Source: Diadema setosum (Eukaryota > Echinodermata > Echinoidea > Diadematoida > Diadematidae). Taken from it: DNA of 64,000 bases. The translations under genes and the position numbers were made by a program. The stretch's first letter is position 1. The number at the start of each line of letters is the position of its first letter. The stretch spans positions 23,746,603 through 23,810,602 of the forward strand of contig CM067067.1 in NCBI GenBank assembly GCA_033980235.1. The letters run 5' to 3'. Shown one piece after another: positions 44,250-54,572 of this stretch. The notes beneath the pieces were generated by a model that had not been told where the DNA came from, did not search any database, and worked only from the letters and a program-made list of their open reading frames with translations.

Positions 44250-44864
44250 CTAGTTCAGTACTGTAAAGTCATACGATTGCAATAGAAAGGACTTCAGTCT
44301 CCTCTTGAAAGAATGTATAGATGGAGCGTTTTTTATATCATGATTCAAAGAATTCCAATAATTTGGGCCTATATAAATAAGTGTATTTTTAGCAAGGATC
44401 GTGCGTAAAAGGGGTAAATGAAATTCATTGGAACGCCTAGTGGGATATTCATGAAATGATTGGTTTTTGAGGAACATAGAATCAAAAATAGATGGAAGCA
44501 AATTGTTGCAATAATTGTACATAAATTGGCCTAAATTATACAAAAACAGATCTTTAATTTTTAAGAGCTTGCTAGAGGCAAACAACGTGTTTGTATGAGA
44601 ACGTACAGGGGAATGGCAGATAACGCGGAGGGCTTTCTTTTGCAAGAGGGACACTCTTTCAAGTAAATTCTGATGCGTGTTGCCCCAAACTAAAACTCCA
44701 TAATTCAAATGAGGCAATATTAACGACGAATATAACATAAGTAATATTTTTTGTGGAATATAAAATTTCAATTTATTTATAACACCTATATTACGCGATA
44801 TTATGTTACAAATATTATCAACATGTGATTTCCAGGAAAGTTTATCATCCACAATGACCCCCAA
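44250..44864 (-). CDS. Crack/Daphne-like LINE protein, C-terminal part
   Basis: Last 200 or so residues of the LINE ORF2 after the RT domain: GVIVDDKLSWKSHVD, LYSSLILPHLNYGVLVWG, LQKKALRVICHSPVRSHT, YPTRRSNEFHLPLLRTILA and YWNSLNHDIKNA. It follows a one-base shift in the C5A5 run near 44855-44865, which separates it from the RT frame. The frame ends with its own stop at 44250. Well preserved otherwise. Confidence 0.82.
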   Translation of the reverse strand: MGVIVDDKLSWKSHVDNICNIISRNIGVINKLKFYIPQKILLMLYSSLILPHLNYGVLVWGNTHQNLLERVSLLQKKALRVICHSPVRSHTNTLFASSKLLKIKDLFLYNLGQFMYNYCNNLLPSIFDSMFLKNQSFHEYPTRRSNEFHLPLLRTILAKNTLIYIGPNYWNSLNHDIKNAPSIHSFKRRLKSFLLQSYDFTVLN

Positions 44865-46170
44865 AAACTATGTTTGTGTTTAAACTATCAACAGTATTAC
44901 TAAAAATCATATATTTCGTTTTTTGAGCATTGAGTGATAACTTGTTAGCTCTGACCCAGTTTGTCACTTTATTCAATTCAATATTGATTTTGTGAACGAG
45001 AAAATCAATATCGTTATGGGCGAAAAATACATTTGTATCATCTGCGAAATGAATAAAAGAGAGATCATCAGATACGCGACAAAAATCATTTATATAGATA
45101 ATGAACAATAACGGCCCTAAAATACTTCCCTGTGGGACGCCACATTTAACTTCTCTGATAACTGAATCATTATTTTTAATTGTAACAAATTGTTTTCTAT
45201 CGACTAAATAACTCTTGAACCACTCCAAGGCCTTCCCACGTACTCCATAATGCGATAATTTATAAAGTAAAATGTCATGATTGATGGTGTCGAAGGCCTT
45301 GGAGAAGTCCAAGAAAATACTAACTAAATGAGAATGATTATCAATGGCATGAACTACTCTATCAACGAAATATAAAAGAGCATGCGAAGTACTATGTTTT
45401 TCACGAAAACCAAACTGAGAGTTCGTAAAAACTTCATGTACCTTCAAAAAATTGATCATTCTCTTATAAATAAGTTTTTCTAAAACCTTAGACAGTGAGG
45501 ACAATAATGAAATTGGGCGATAATTGCTGACTACAAGTTTATCGCCTTTCTTAAATATTGATATTACTTTAGCCAATTTCATTTTATCGGGAAACACACC
45601 GTTAAAAATTGACAAATTAAATATATGAACAAGTGGATCAGCAATCGAGGAAATAACACCCTTAAGTATAAAATTATCTATCTCATCATAACCAGAACTT
45701 CGTTTGTTCTCAAAAGAGGAAACTATATCAATAATTTCAAATCTATTAGTCGGTGTAAAAAATATGGAATCAGAGTTGCGCTGGCCTAAAAATTTAGTAA
45801 AATGAGTTTCTGTTGCAGGAATAGTTTGAGCATAGTTTTCACCTATTTCTGAAAAATAGGAATTAAAAATATTTGCAATATGAAGAGAATCATTAATCAA
45901 TTCATCATTCATTTTAATTTTGTCAATGTCAGAGTTTTTACTCGGAATATTCATGGCCTGTTTTAGAACTTTCCAAGTATTTTTCATGTCAAACCTATAT
46001 CTCGAGAATTGCTTAAAGTAATATTTTTTCTTTTCAGAACGTAAAATCATTGTCAAAGTATTTTTGTATGATGTATATCTATTCTTCGATCGCTCAGTTT
46101 TTTCCAACTTATATTTATAATACAAACGATTTTTCCTATTAATTGAACGAAGGATTGATTTTGAAATCCA
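44845..46170 (-). CDS. Crack/Daphne-like LINE protein, linker and reverse transcriptase
   Basis: RT frame joined to the endonuclease by a shift near 46130-46180. Blocks in order: KRSSGYDEIDNFILKG, VISIFKKGD, NYRPISLLSSLSKVLEKLI, GFREKHSTSHALLYFVD, FLDFSKAFDTINHD, CGVPQGSILGPLLFIIYIND, FADDTNVFF, and NKLSLNAQKTKYM. The catalytic FADD is intact. The frame is open for more than 420 codons, so the element has not been idle long. Confidence 0.85.
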   Translation of the reverse strand, partial: WISKSILRSINRKNRLYYKYKLEKTERSKNRYTSYKNTLTMILRSEKKKYYFKQFSRYRFDMKNTWKVLKQAMNIPSKNSDIDKIKMNDELINDSLHIANIFNSYFSEIGENYAQTIPATETHFTKFLGQRNSDSIFFTPTNRFEIIDIVSSFENKRSSGYDEIDNFILKGVISSIADPLVHIFNLSIFNGVFPDKMKLAKVISIFKKGDKLVVSNYRPISLLSSLSKVLEKLIYKRMINFLKVHEVFTNSQFGFREKHSTSHALLYFVDRVVHAIDNHSHLVSIFLDFSKAFDTINHDILLYKLSHYGVRGKALEWFKSYLVDRKQFVTIKNNDSVIREVKCGVPQGSILGPLLFIIYINDFCRVSDDLSFIHFADDTNVFFAHNDIDFLVHKINIELNKVTNWVRANKLSLNAQKTKYMIFSNTVDSLNTNIVFGGHCG

Positions 46171-47339
46171 AGGTAACCTGGGTGTTTTTTTGTAATCTGT
46201 TCTATTTTTTGTTTTGGAATTACATCATCTAAATGATGATTGAATATTTCCATAAAATTATGAAAAGATATATTGATATCATCGCTGTCAAACACTCTTG
46301 ACCAGTCAACATTCTCGAGAGCCACATCAAAACTAGCTAACTTTTCGGGTGAAACTCTACGACTAAACAAAGGAAATGAAGGAGGTTTAATATTAGATGA
46401 GGTTTTAAGAGTAAAATAAGTCATTATTGGAAAATGATCAGTCATATCTGAAAGAATTATGAAAGAATCGGGGAGGGGTAGAATATTACAAAAAAGGTTA
46501 TCAATGAGGGTGGCAGAACGATCTGTAATACGTGTGGGTTTGGAAATGAGCGGAAGAAAGGATGAGGATAGAAGTGTGTGAAGAAAATCACTAGAGATAT
46601 TATCATGCTCAGATTTCAGCAAATCAATATTGAAATCGCCGAGTAAAAAGCAATCCTTATTTCGGAAAACGTGTGAATTTGCCAAATCTGAATAATAGGT
46701 TAAAAAATCATTAGCGTTTGAATTAGGAGGTCTGTATACAATGCCTAACATAAGATTTTTACATCCTGGGATGAGAATTTCTATAAACAAAGATTCAACC
46801 GTTTCGTCCATTCTAGAAATATCTTGATGGACAATAGTTTCAAAGGAACATGATATGTACAATGCAACACCCCCACCATTCTTATCAGGCCTATTATTAA
46901 CAAATAAATCGTAACCATCAATTGCAAAGGAATTTTCTGCATTAGAAGTTAACCATGTTTCACTTAATCCAATAACCGATAACGATTGACTTTCATCAGA
47001 TTCTAATAAGTACTTTAAATCATCAAAATGTTTATTTAAACTCCTAATATTTAAGTGTAACAAAGAAAACGTATCCTCAGAGAAGTTATGAATCATATCC
47101 TTGTATTGATTTACTGTAATATAATTGCATAACATATTTTCAGTGAAATCATTACTAAAATCATGAGGCAATTCATTTGCTCCTGTATTCAGGGTATCGG
47201 TAACAAAATCATCATAAGGGGTGGTTCCTGTACTGGTTAGCCCACTAACTGGGTCAGAGTCTAACCTAGTGTTCCTAAACAATTCAAAAAAGTCATCATT
47301 CGATACGGAATAAAATGGAGCATTAAAAAAATTAGCCAT
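46170..47339 (-). CDS. Crack/Daphne-like LINE protein, N-terminal and endonuclease part
   Basis: Starts at ATG 47339 and reads MANFFNAPFYSVSNDD. An unrecognised N-terminal region of about 105 residues leads into an APE endonuclease with LLHLNIRSLNKHFDDL, GLSETWL, NGGGVALYI, YRPPNSN, GDFNIDLL, TRITDRSATLIDNLF and SDMTDHFPI. The annotated frame continues to 46053, but the last 40 residues are out of the true frame. No zinc finger or ORF1 is directly upstream. Confidence 0.82.
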
Positions 47340-47340
47340 G

Positions 47341-48069
47341 ATTAAAGGTACGAGACGAGATTATAAAAGTCTGCGATGTCAACAAAACTAGTATGTCGTA
47401 AATAAGTGGATGATACAAGAAAGTAACCAGTCGCCAGAAAGAGGCAAAACACTGGAGTAATCTACAAGTATAAATGGCGTCAAAATCACGATAAGCAGGA
47501 GATCGCTGAGGAGAAGAACGTGAAACGAGAAAGAGCAGAATAAGGTAAGTGAGAACGTTGAGAAGCATCGTCAGAGAAAGACATAGAACACACACAACAC
47601 AATAATAAGAATAAATCAAGTGTCTCTGTGGGCTTCCGAAAGAGGAGAATAGGGATGAGAAGGGAAGTAAAAGAACGAGCTCGACCGGCTGTTGTCGAAA
47701 AAGGAGAAGTACAAAGACGTGAGTTGCGCTAGCGTAAGAATTCAAAATGCTGCACAATGCGTAAACTTGTGAATTGCAGCATAGACACACCAACTGAAAC
47801 TTTGACGGAAAAAAAGAATCAGTAAGAATTCAGTGGAAGCAGTATATATCGACAGCATGAATGGCTGTCCGTGCCAATCATACATTTTTGGCAAAGCAAA
47901 ATATCCAATATTGCATAAAAGGAAGAAGAAGAAGAAGAAGAAGAAGAAAAAAAAAAAGAACTCGCCACCTGCAACGCTATACCTTTAAATTCTTGATCAC
48001 AAGGTTCATTGGAACAACAGTCCATTGGTACTGTCATATGGTACATTATACACGATGTCACGTGGATGT
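47341..48069. other. LINE 5' leader region with GAA microsatellite
   Basis: Upstream of the LINE endonuclease on the minus strand. A hydrophobic frame (47793-47332) overlaps the ATG but begins at TTG and shows no recognisable motif. (GAA)n at about 47920-47955. Confidence 0.4.
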
Positions 48070-51020
48070 TGCTTAATAGTTATAATGTAAATCAAGAAAA
48101 GACATACATATACAGAAAATATTACCTATAAAGATTCATGAGATTCAATATAGAACATGAGGCCTTAAACCATGTCATAGAATTGAAAATGTAAAGTGAA
48201 AATAGAGGTACTTGGAATTCAATAGTAGGACCACTTCAGTAATGTAACCAGGTACATGCATGTTCTGTTCATAATAGTTATCAAACGCTGCCCGTAACAA
48301 TAAAAAAAAAAGAGGGTTTAATAAAAAAAGGAGAAACGCCTTGCGGCAGGCATGGCCTGTCTTTCGTCAAACAATGAATTCCCGATTAAAAGAACAATAA
48401 GAAATAAAAAGGCTGAGATTTCATGGTGGGTTATTAAGCTGGGAGGAAAAAAAAAAAAAGACCCGTGAACTATTATACCACCCTAAAGGGAGAGGGGAAT
48501 GACTGCTTGAAATGAAAGAGTGGCAAGTGTTTTGAAGACACCCGCATACTTTGGATGGAATCATTGATAATAAAATGACAGTTTGAAAATGTTTACAAAG
48601 AATACCCCTGACTAAAAACAACAACAACAAACAAACATGGGGGTGACCCCAAGGGCTTGAACTATCCAAGGAAAAAAAAAAAAAAAAGAGAAACGAAACA
48701 GTTGAATTACATGGTGACGCATGGTTATATAATGACACCTTCCAAAAGAGCACCGTGATAAACTTATAGATACATATGAACAGAAGCCTTTGAGCCGCTC
48801 TTCAACCGCTTGGAAAGCGGGATTGGGGTAGCGTCCTGGAGGACATTAAACACATTTGCAAATAATCGAACTTTGTTGTAGAAATGACACGCTGTACGAG
48901 GTCAATGCTTAACAATTTAAATCGAGAGTAGACATTACATATACAGAGAAGAGAACATAGGATTCATGTGGTTCAGTGAAACATCGGATTTTAAAATGCA
49001 TGTCACGGTCATCGATCGTATCTTAGAATTGAAAATAAGGAGAAAATAAGGGTACATGTAATTCAATAAACGATTTTGGCGATGTACCCAGAGTCGTGCA
49101 TGTTCAGTTCACAGAAGTTCACTAGAGTTGCCCATAGCAACAACAACAACAACAGAAAAATAAGAAAAAAAAAAGAAATCAGCAACAAGGACTCCCGATT
49201 TAAGAACCGAGAGAATCAAAATGGCGAAATGGCTGGAAGAATCAGAATGGCTAGTGACACATGACACCTTCAAAAGGGACATCAAGATAAACTGATAAAT
49301 TCATATGAACAGGACGTGCCTTGTCTGCACTTCAAAAGCTTTGAAAGGAGGTGGGGGTAGCGTCCGGAAGGACGTTTAAAACACATCACACACATTACAT
49401 AGGCAAATAATCAGACAATGTTTAGAAGCGACATGCCATACGCAGTCAATGCTTAACAATTCAAATCAAGTGTAGGCATTTCATAAACAGAGAGAAAAGA
49501 ACCTAGAATTCATTATGGTCCAATAAAACATCTGGTCATTTAAATGAAGATCGCGGTCGGCCACCGTGTCTAGAATTGGAAATAAAAGAGAATAGTGGTA
49601 TGTGTAAATACAATAGACCCCTTAGCAATGTAACGAGGTTCATTCATGTTCTGTTCACAGAGGTTCACAGGAGTTGCCCGTAGCAACAAAAGGAAAAAAA
49701 GACATGGGGGGGGGGGGGGGGCTTGGCCTATCAGATGTCAAGATAACCAAATGAATTCCCGACTTAAGAACCGAAAGAAACGAAACAGCTGAATTTCGTG
49801 GCGGCACATAGTTACATTATAACACCTTGAAAGCGAACATCTAGATACACTGACGGTGATGAACAAGTGCCTCTGACCGCCCTTTAACCGCCTTGAAAGG
49901 GTGTGGGGGTAACGTCCGGAAGGAGGTTGAACACATTACGTAAGCAAATAATCAGACAATGTTTTAGAAGTGACATACCGAACGTAGTCAAAGCTTAGAT
50001 ATACAGAAAAAACAAAGACATTACAGAAAGCCTTACCTAGGATTGTTGTGGTTCAATAGAACATAAGGTGTTAAAATGCAGATCACGGGCATCAGCCTTG
50101 TTATGGAATTGAAAATAAAAAGAAAGTTGGGGTACTTGAAATTCAATAGACCACTACGGCAATGTAACCATATTATGTCCTGTTCACCAAAGCTCACAAA
50201 AGTTGCCCATAGCAACCAAAAAACATTGTGAGGCGTGGCCTGTCTATAACATCAAACAAGTGAATTCCAAGCAGAAGAGGCAAAAGATACGAAACAGCTG
50301 GATTATTAGGCTGTTGGAAAAAAAAAAAAACCCATGAACTAAATACCACCCTAAAAAGTGGTCTAATGGTGGTAAACTCTGAATATATAGACAATTGCAA
50401 AAATACCATACAAAGAGTGGCGGGTTTTGCGGTGAGCTCTGCACACTTCGGGTAAAAGTGCTGATAATGTTACTGTTCTAAGATTTTCACCCCTAACACC
50501 CCTAAAATGCCTAACATGGTGTTTTAAAATGTGAAGAAAATAGGGGTACATGTGAGTGTAATTCAATAGACCATTTTGAACAGTGTAACCAAACTCTTGC
50601 ATGTCCTGTTCACGAAAATTCACTAGAGTTGCCGATTTACGTGGGAACGTAGTGAAAAACGGATTGAGTAAAGTATAATATGGACCACAAAAAAAAAAAA
50701 AAAAATTGTAAGAGGCCTGGCTTGGCCTGTCTATAACGTCATAGAAGTGAACGTCAAAGAAGTGAATACCAAGCTTATGAGCCCAAAGAAACGAAACAGC
50801 TGAACTACTTAATGCCCATGGGCATATTGCAGTTAGGAACAGAGACGCCGGTGAACTAAATATCACCTTAAAAAGAAGAAAAAAAAAAGAGCGGTCAAAT
50901 GATGGTAAGCATGCACTGAATACAGCAGATACCATGCAGTTAGTAGCATTTGTTTTGTTTTGTTTCTCTCTTTTTGGTGAGCTCCCCACCCTTTGGATGG
51001 AAGTGCTAACAATGTGACTA
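48070..51020. repeat. Diverged tandem array, unit ~525-560 bp, about five copies
   Basis: Landmarks recur in order. ACACCTT(C/G)...AGATAAACT occurs at 48737, 49262 and 49818. GGGGGTAGCGTCC(G)GAAGGA-like sequence follows about 90 bp later each time. CAATGCTTAACAATT and GAATTGAAAATAA follow, and then TGTTCTGTTCACAGAAGTTCACAGGAGTTGCCC(A/G)TAGCAACAA closes each unit (48290, 49130, 49685, 50210, 50630). Non-coding, with A-runs and a G17 near 49707. It lies between the ORF1-like gene and the LINE, where tandem 5' promoter monomers are known in other LINEs; that role is speculative. Confidence 0.75.
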
Positions 51021-52192
51021 TTCTAAAATTCAAATTGTCCTGAGGGACGTTAGACAGTTACTATTAACATAATCCTCAGAGGAGGAGATGTAGCACAGGT
51101 ACAAGAATAGTAGGACAAAAAAAAATGTCAGTTTTATAATCAATTTTTAAAGTTGTGATTCAAATTGCGCCGCATCTTAAGTATCGGGGTAAAAGGAATA
51201 GTACGTGGCATGGCGAGTACGTCAAAAACAATTATTATGATTGAAAAGTTACTTGTACTATATGATACCCTGTTGGGCGTTAGAAAATAATTGATTGTTA
51301 TTTATATACGAATAAAAAAATATATATATAATGCCTGGGGTAGATTAGGTGAAGGGTGGACAAAATTTAAACAATACAATTATTCATTTATCTATTTATT
51401 TTTTACAATGCATGGACTGAAATCCTAAAAAATCACACCAAGGTGTACTTATAATTCAACATCTCTGAACATAAGAAAAAATGGCAAAACCGTGGGTAAG
51501 CCATAATATATCATAAATACTGGGTATATCGTTGATTGAGGGGTGAATAAGGAGGGAAATTATGATTATTACCGTTAAAAATGGATATGTTTGTTTTTTT
51601 GATAAAACGTTTGTCTTTACGTGTGTAAATAATAACTCATGATAATTTCAATATTGGAAAAAACTCAGTAAAAGGCATTTAAAGGAGAAAAGGGTTGCTT
51701 AGCTTGGTGTCATAACATTTGATAAAAATGAAATAAGAATGTGGCAATCCTTTGTGATACTATTACACTGTGTTGCTCACATTAGTGGCGTGCAGAAACG
51801 CGTAGTCGATAGAAGTGTACAGTGTTTCTCTTTGTATACCTATCAAATGGACAGCAACGTTTATCAGAGTTATTCAATAAACTTATCATTACTTACTTCA
51901 CACATAGTTTTATATAGAGGAAAAAAAACAATGAACTCATCTGCTTATTGCATGTGATGCGTATCATAGGAATACACATATATGCAAAATGAACGGCAAT
52001 AGACGAAAACGTATAAGACAAATGAAAAGTACTGATTCATCTTGATTGAATTACAATGACATTTTTGATATAAATAGATTTTTTTATGTGGAAAGGGTAT
52101 TACATTTAGGCCTACGAAAACCACAGAAGAAAATTGTGACTTTACCTCTTCATATTACAATCATAGGTATTCGGATACCAATGGAGCAACGG
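51021..52192. other. Spacer inside the giant element
   Basis: AT-rich; no recognised feature. Confidence 0.4.
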
Positions 52193-53191
52193 TCAATCCG
52201 ACCAGGTAGACCAGGCGGAAGATGACTCGTTTGGATGTTTGGTCATGAGAACTACTTTGGCACCACGAACTGCTATTTTTGTTTTCAGATTCTTGGTCTT
52301 GCGGAGATTGTATGCGATGGATGCTAAACGGCCGCGTTCGCGTTTCATCCGTGGGGGGAGGTCGATGCGGACCGTGATGCGGACCCGTGCTGGGGACTTC
52401 TCGGTGGCGTTCCTTGGGCGTCGCGGTTGCTCGAAAGCACGAAGCAAGTTGTCACGATCACTCATCCTCGCAAAGCGGACAATGATGGGGTCCGGAGGTT
52501 CAGGGGCGTTGGTAGCGCCAATGGGGGTACTCTTGGTGGGGAGACGATGGATGTTGACCACCGGGATCTTCATCGCTTCTTCCGTTGAAATTTCCAGAAG
52601 GTGGGCGAACGCCTTCGCTGCTTCTTGATAAACATTCTCGTTTGGGTGGGATGCAATGCCGTAGAAAAGCAAATTTTGTTTGCGGTGGTGAAGCTCTTGT
52701 TGAATGAGCTTGTCTTCAAATTCGGCCTTCATTTGATCTAGTTGCCGCTGAAGTTCGGGGATTTTCTCGGCCTCAACGGATTGGATCCTCGCAGACGTGT
52801 CGGCGACCGAACCCTCAAGGTCCTGCATAGTGGATTTCACTGTGGCAATATCGGTTTTTACGGCATTCAGATCAGAAATAACGTGGTCCAGTTTGTTATT
52901 AATTTCCGTCTTGAAATCCGCAAACATGTTTCGTAGTTCAGAAATGATGGCGTGACCAGTATCTGATGGAACGTTGGGGGCCTGCTCAGAATCGCCTCGG
53001 CGGCTGGTGGGGTGTGGTTGGTGGGGCATGACGGGTCTACTCGCTGAAGGCCTGCGAATTGACGAGGAAGCACTCACCGGTCTAGGTTGAGGGGGTGTGC
53101 TGACAGAAGTTCCGCGGGGATTGTTGTCCTTTTGCACGGTAGATTTACGGAAATTATAGGCAGAGCTTCCTTTAATTGATCCAGTGTTCAT
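52193..53191 (-). CDS. L1-ORF1p-like RNA-binding protein (332 aa, intact)
   Basis: Intact frame from ATG 53191. Residues 1-75 are Pro/Ser/Arg-rich and disordered. Residues about 80-165 form a long coiled coil (heptads around SDLNAVKTDIATVKSTMQDL). An RRM-like core follows (QNLLFYGI at about 173-180, PIIVRFARMSDRDNLLRAF at about 235-253), and then a basic C-terminal domain (RIDLPPRMKRERGRLASIAY, KIAVRGAKVVLM). This coiled coil-RRM-CTD plan is that of L1/Tx1-type ORF1 proteins, which coat element RNA as trimers. The gene is separated from the only downstream LINE ORF2 by 4.8 kb of tandem repeats, so whether they form one element is unclear. Its intact state while neighbours are frameshifted is notable. 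Confidence 0.75.
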   Translation of the reverse strand: MNTGSIKGSSAYNFRKSTVQKDNNPRGTSVSTPPQPRPVSASSSIRRPSASRPVMPHQPHPTSRRGDSEQAPNVPSDTGHAIISELRNMFADFKTEINNKLDHVISDLNAVKTDIATVKSTMQDLEGSVADTSARIQSVEAEKIPELQRQLDQMKAEFEDKLIQQELHHRKQNLLFYGIASHPNENVYQEAAKAFAHLLEISTEEAMKIPVVNIHRLPTKSTPIGATNAPEPPDPIIVRFARMSDRDNLLRAFEQPRRPRNATEKSPARVRITVRIDLPPRMKRERGRLASIAYNLRKTKNLKTKIAVRGAKVVLMTKHPNESSSAWSTWSD

Positions 53192-53837
53192 ATTTCTGTA
53201 GCTGCAATAAAGATTTAGGTAGCATTAAGGTATGCAGTTCATAGTAGCTGGGTGTTGAAGGAGCTAGCCGCGCCCCACGTCCGTCTCGTTAGCCGGCCAT
53301 GCGTTTTTTTTAGTTACATTTTTGTACTTATTCTATTTTAGATATTCTACCCTCCTGCTTGGAAGTTTTGCAGTAAAATCTATTTGTAATTTTCTCTATA
53401 ACAATAGTGTAATGCTACTGATTAAAACGTTTTATATCGCAGGGATTCACCTCAATTTGTGGCTCTCCTCCAAACAGTACATTTTTTCGTGAAATACAAT
53501 AGCTGTTTTCCTGGCTGCATCTTATTTTTCCCGAATCCCTTACGGTACCTTAATAGACGATTACGTTATTTTTTTTTATTTTTAATTAATACTAATTCAA
53601 CACCCTCGCAGGTTTACTGTGGAAAGATCTGTTACACACTTTTACTGTACTTTGTTCATTTTTTTTTTCACAAACAAACACCCATGCACAACACAATTAA
53701 AGATCCTGATCATTTTTTTTTTTTTTTTTTGGGGGGGGGGGGGGGGGGGGCAACTGATGGGGTTCCACCCTGCCGGAGATGGCAACTCTTCTTTTCCATC
53801 TCTCATATCTTCCTATGCTATTACAGTATCAGGACAC
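53192..53837. other. Upstream region of the ORF1-like gene
   Basis: Possible leader of the minus-strand ORF1-like gene; a TTATTGCAG acceptor-like site lies about 12 bases before its ATG. T17 and G22 runs at about 53713-53750. Nothing else recognised. Confidence 0.35.
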
Positions 53838-54294
53838 CCTATACAATTTATTGGTCTATAGGTGGCGCTGTTCATCCTATCGGTCCAGTGCCGTATATTA
53901 AATACGGCACTGTATCGGTCTCGTGGGCCTTCTTTGCTTAATGTCGGTCTCGTGAACCTCTTTTGCGTAATGTCGGTCTCGTGAGCCTTCCATGCGTAGC
54001 GTCGGTCTCGTGGACCTTTTAAGTGTAGTGTCGGTCTCGTGGGCTTTGATTGCTTACTGTCGGTCTCATGAGCCTTTCGTACGTAGTGTCCGTCTCGTGA
54101 GCCGTATAACTCCTGGGCTTATTTTACTTGATGTCGAACTCGTGGGCTTTATTTACTCAGTGTCGAACTCGTGGGCTGTATAACTGGTGGGCTGTATGAC
54201 TTGTGAGCTGTATGACTCGTGGGCTGTATGACTTGTGAGCTGTATAACTTGTGGGCTGTATGACTCGTGGGTGTCGGTCTCGTGACGTGCACCC
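53838..54294 (-). repeat. Right TIR of the giant element, subterminal repeat array
   Basis: Reverse-complement counterpart of 41947-42352. It has the 16-bp outer zone (54150-54280) and the 29-bp inner zone (about 53915-54150), then the GGCGCTGTTCATCC boundary. It differs from the left arm in unit number and by a 27-bp insertion at 53886-53912. Confidence 0.85.
53886..53912. mobile_element. 27-bp palindromic insertion with 8-bp target duplication (hAT-like)
   Basis: CAGTGCCGTAT-attaa-ATACGGCACTG is almost entirely two inverted ends. TATCGGTC flanks it at 53878-53885 and 53913-53920. The left TIR has the unoccupied form (ATCCTGTCGGTCTCGTGG in reverse complement). CAGTG ends and an 8-bp duplication are hAT hallmarks. 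Confidence 0.7.
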
Positions 54295-54572
54295 TCTTCT
54301 TCTTCTTCTTCTTCTTCTTCTTTGCGCCAAATGTGTGCTCAGAGTGTTTAAAGTAAAAAGGTACATGCATATACAGGTATGTGGGCATGTTTGTGATCTG
54401 CGTGTGGGCAAATAAGATTTCAGACTGTTCGAGTGGGAACATTCGGAAATATGTCTCATTTATAGTGTGTCTGCTCCTAACGCTTCATGGTTTTTTTTTT
54501 TTCGTGTGTATTTGTTAAACTGAATTCAGATTGTATTTCTGATCCTGTTCTTCGATTTCTTTCAATTGTATG
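54295..54572 (+). repeat. Segmental duplication copy 1, last block
   Basis: (CTT)n, then TTTGCGC, GCTCAGAGTGTTTAAAG, TTGTGATCTGCGTGTGGGCA and GTGTGTCTGCTCCTAAC, matching about 62490-62780 of copy 2. Confidence 0.88.

Larger units (their letters stand above)
42780..47340 (-). mobile_element. Crack/Daphne-like LINE, nearly full length, inside the giant element
   Basis: Minus-strand LINE with endonuclease, RT and C-terminal parts in three frames, then a 1.5-kb 3' UTR that includes a family A TIR element (43275-43964) and ends near 42780. The 3' UTR matches the truncated relative at 54565-55550. Confidence 0.82.
41947..54294. mobile_element. 12.35-kb element with long TIRs built from short subterminal repeats
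   Basis: Bounded by inverted arms at 41947-42352 and 53838-54294 and inserted in a CTT microsatellite. The same locus in copy 2 (about 62490) has no insertion. Both arms begin GGGNGCA-type sequence followed by CACGAGACCGACACCCACGA. The interior holds, on the minus strand, an L1-ORF1-like gene (53191-52193), an array of ~540-bp tandem repeats (about 51000-48070) and a Crack/Daphne-like LINE (47340-42780), itself carrying a family A TIR element. No transposase is recognisable. It may be a giant non-autonomous DNA transposon that collected cargo. Alternatively, two inverted MITEs may flank unrelated material and moved or were duplicated together. Confidence 0.65.

Noticed and set aside
47332..47793. 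153-codon hydrophobic minus-strand frame overlapping the LINE ATG by 8 bases, as a possible ORF0
   Set aside because: It starts at TTG, lacks recognisable motifs, and its composition is that of T-rich UTR sequence; no related element supports it.
53713..53750. T-run/G-run junctions (also 22945, 27700, 55975) as a biological motif
   Set aside because: Recurrent T(n)G(n) or C(n)A(n) junctions look like homopolymer artefacts of sequencing or assembly; lengths cannot be trusted.
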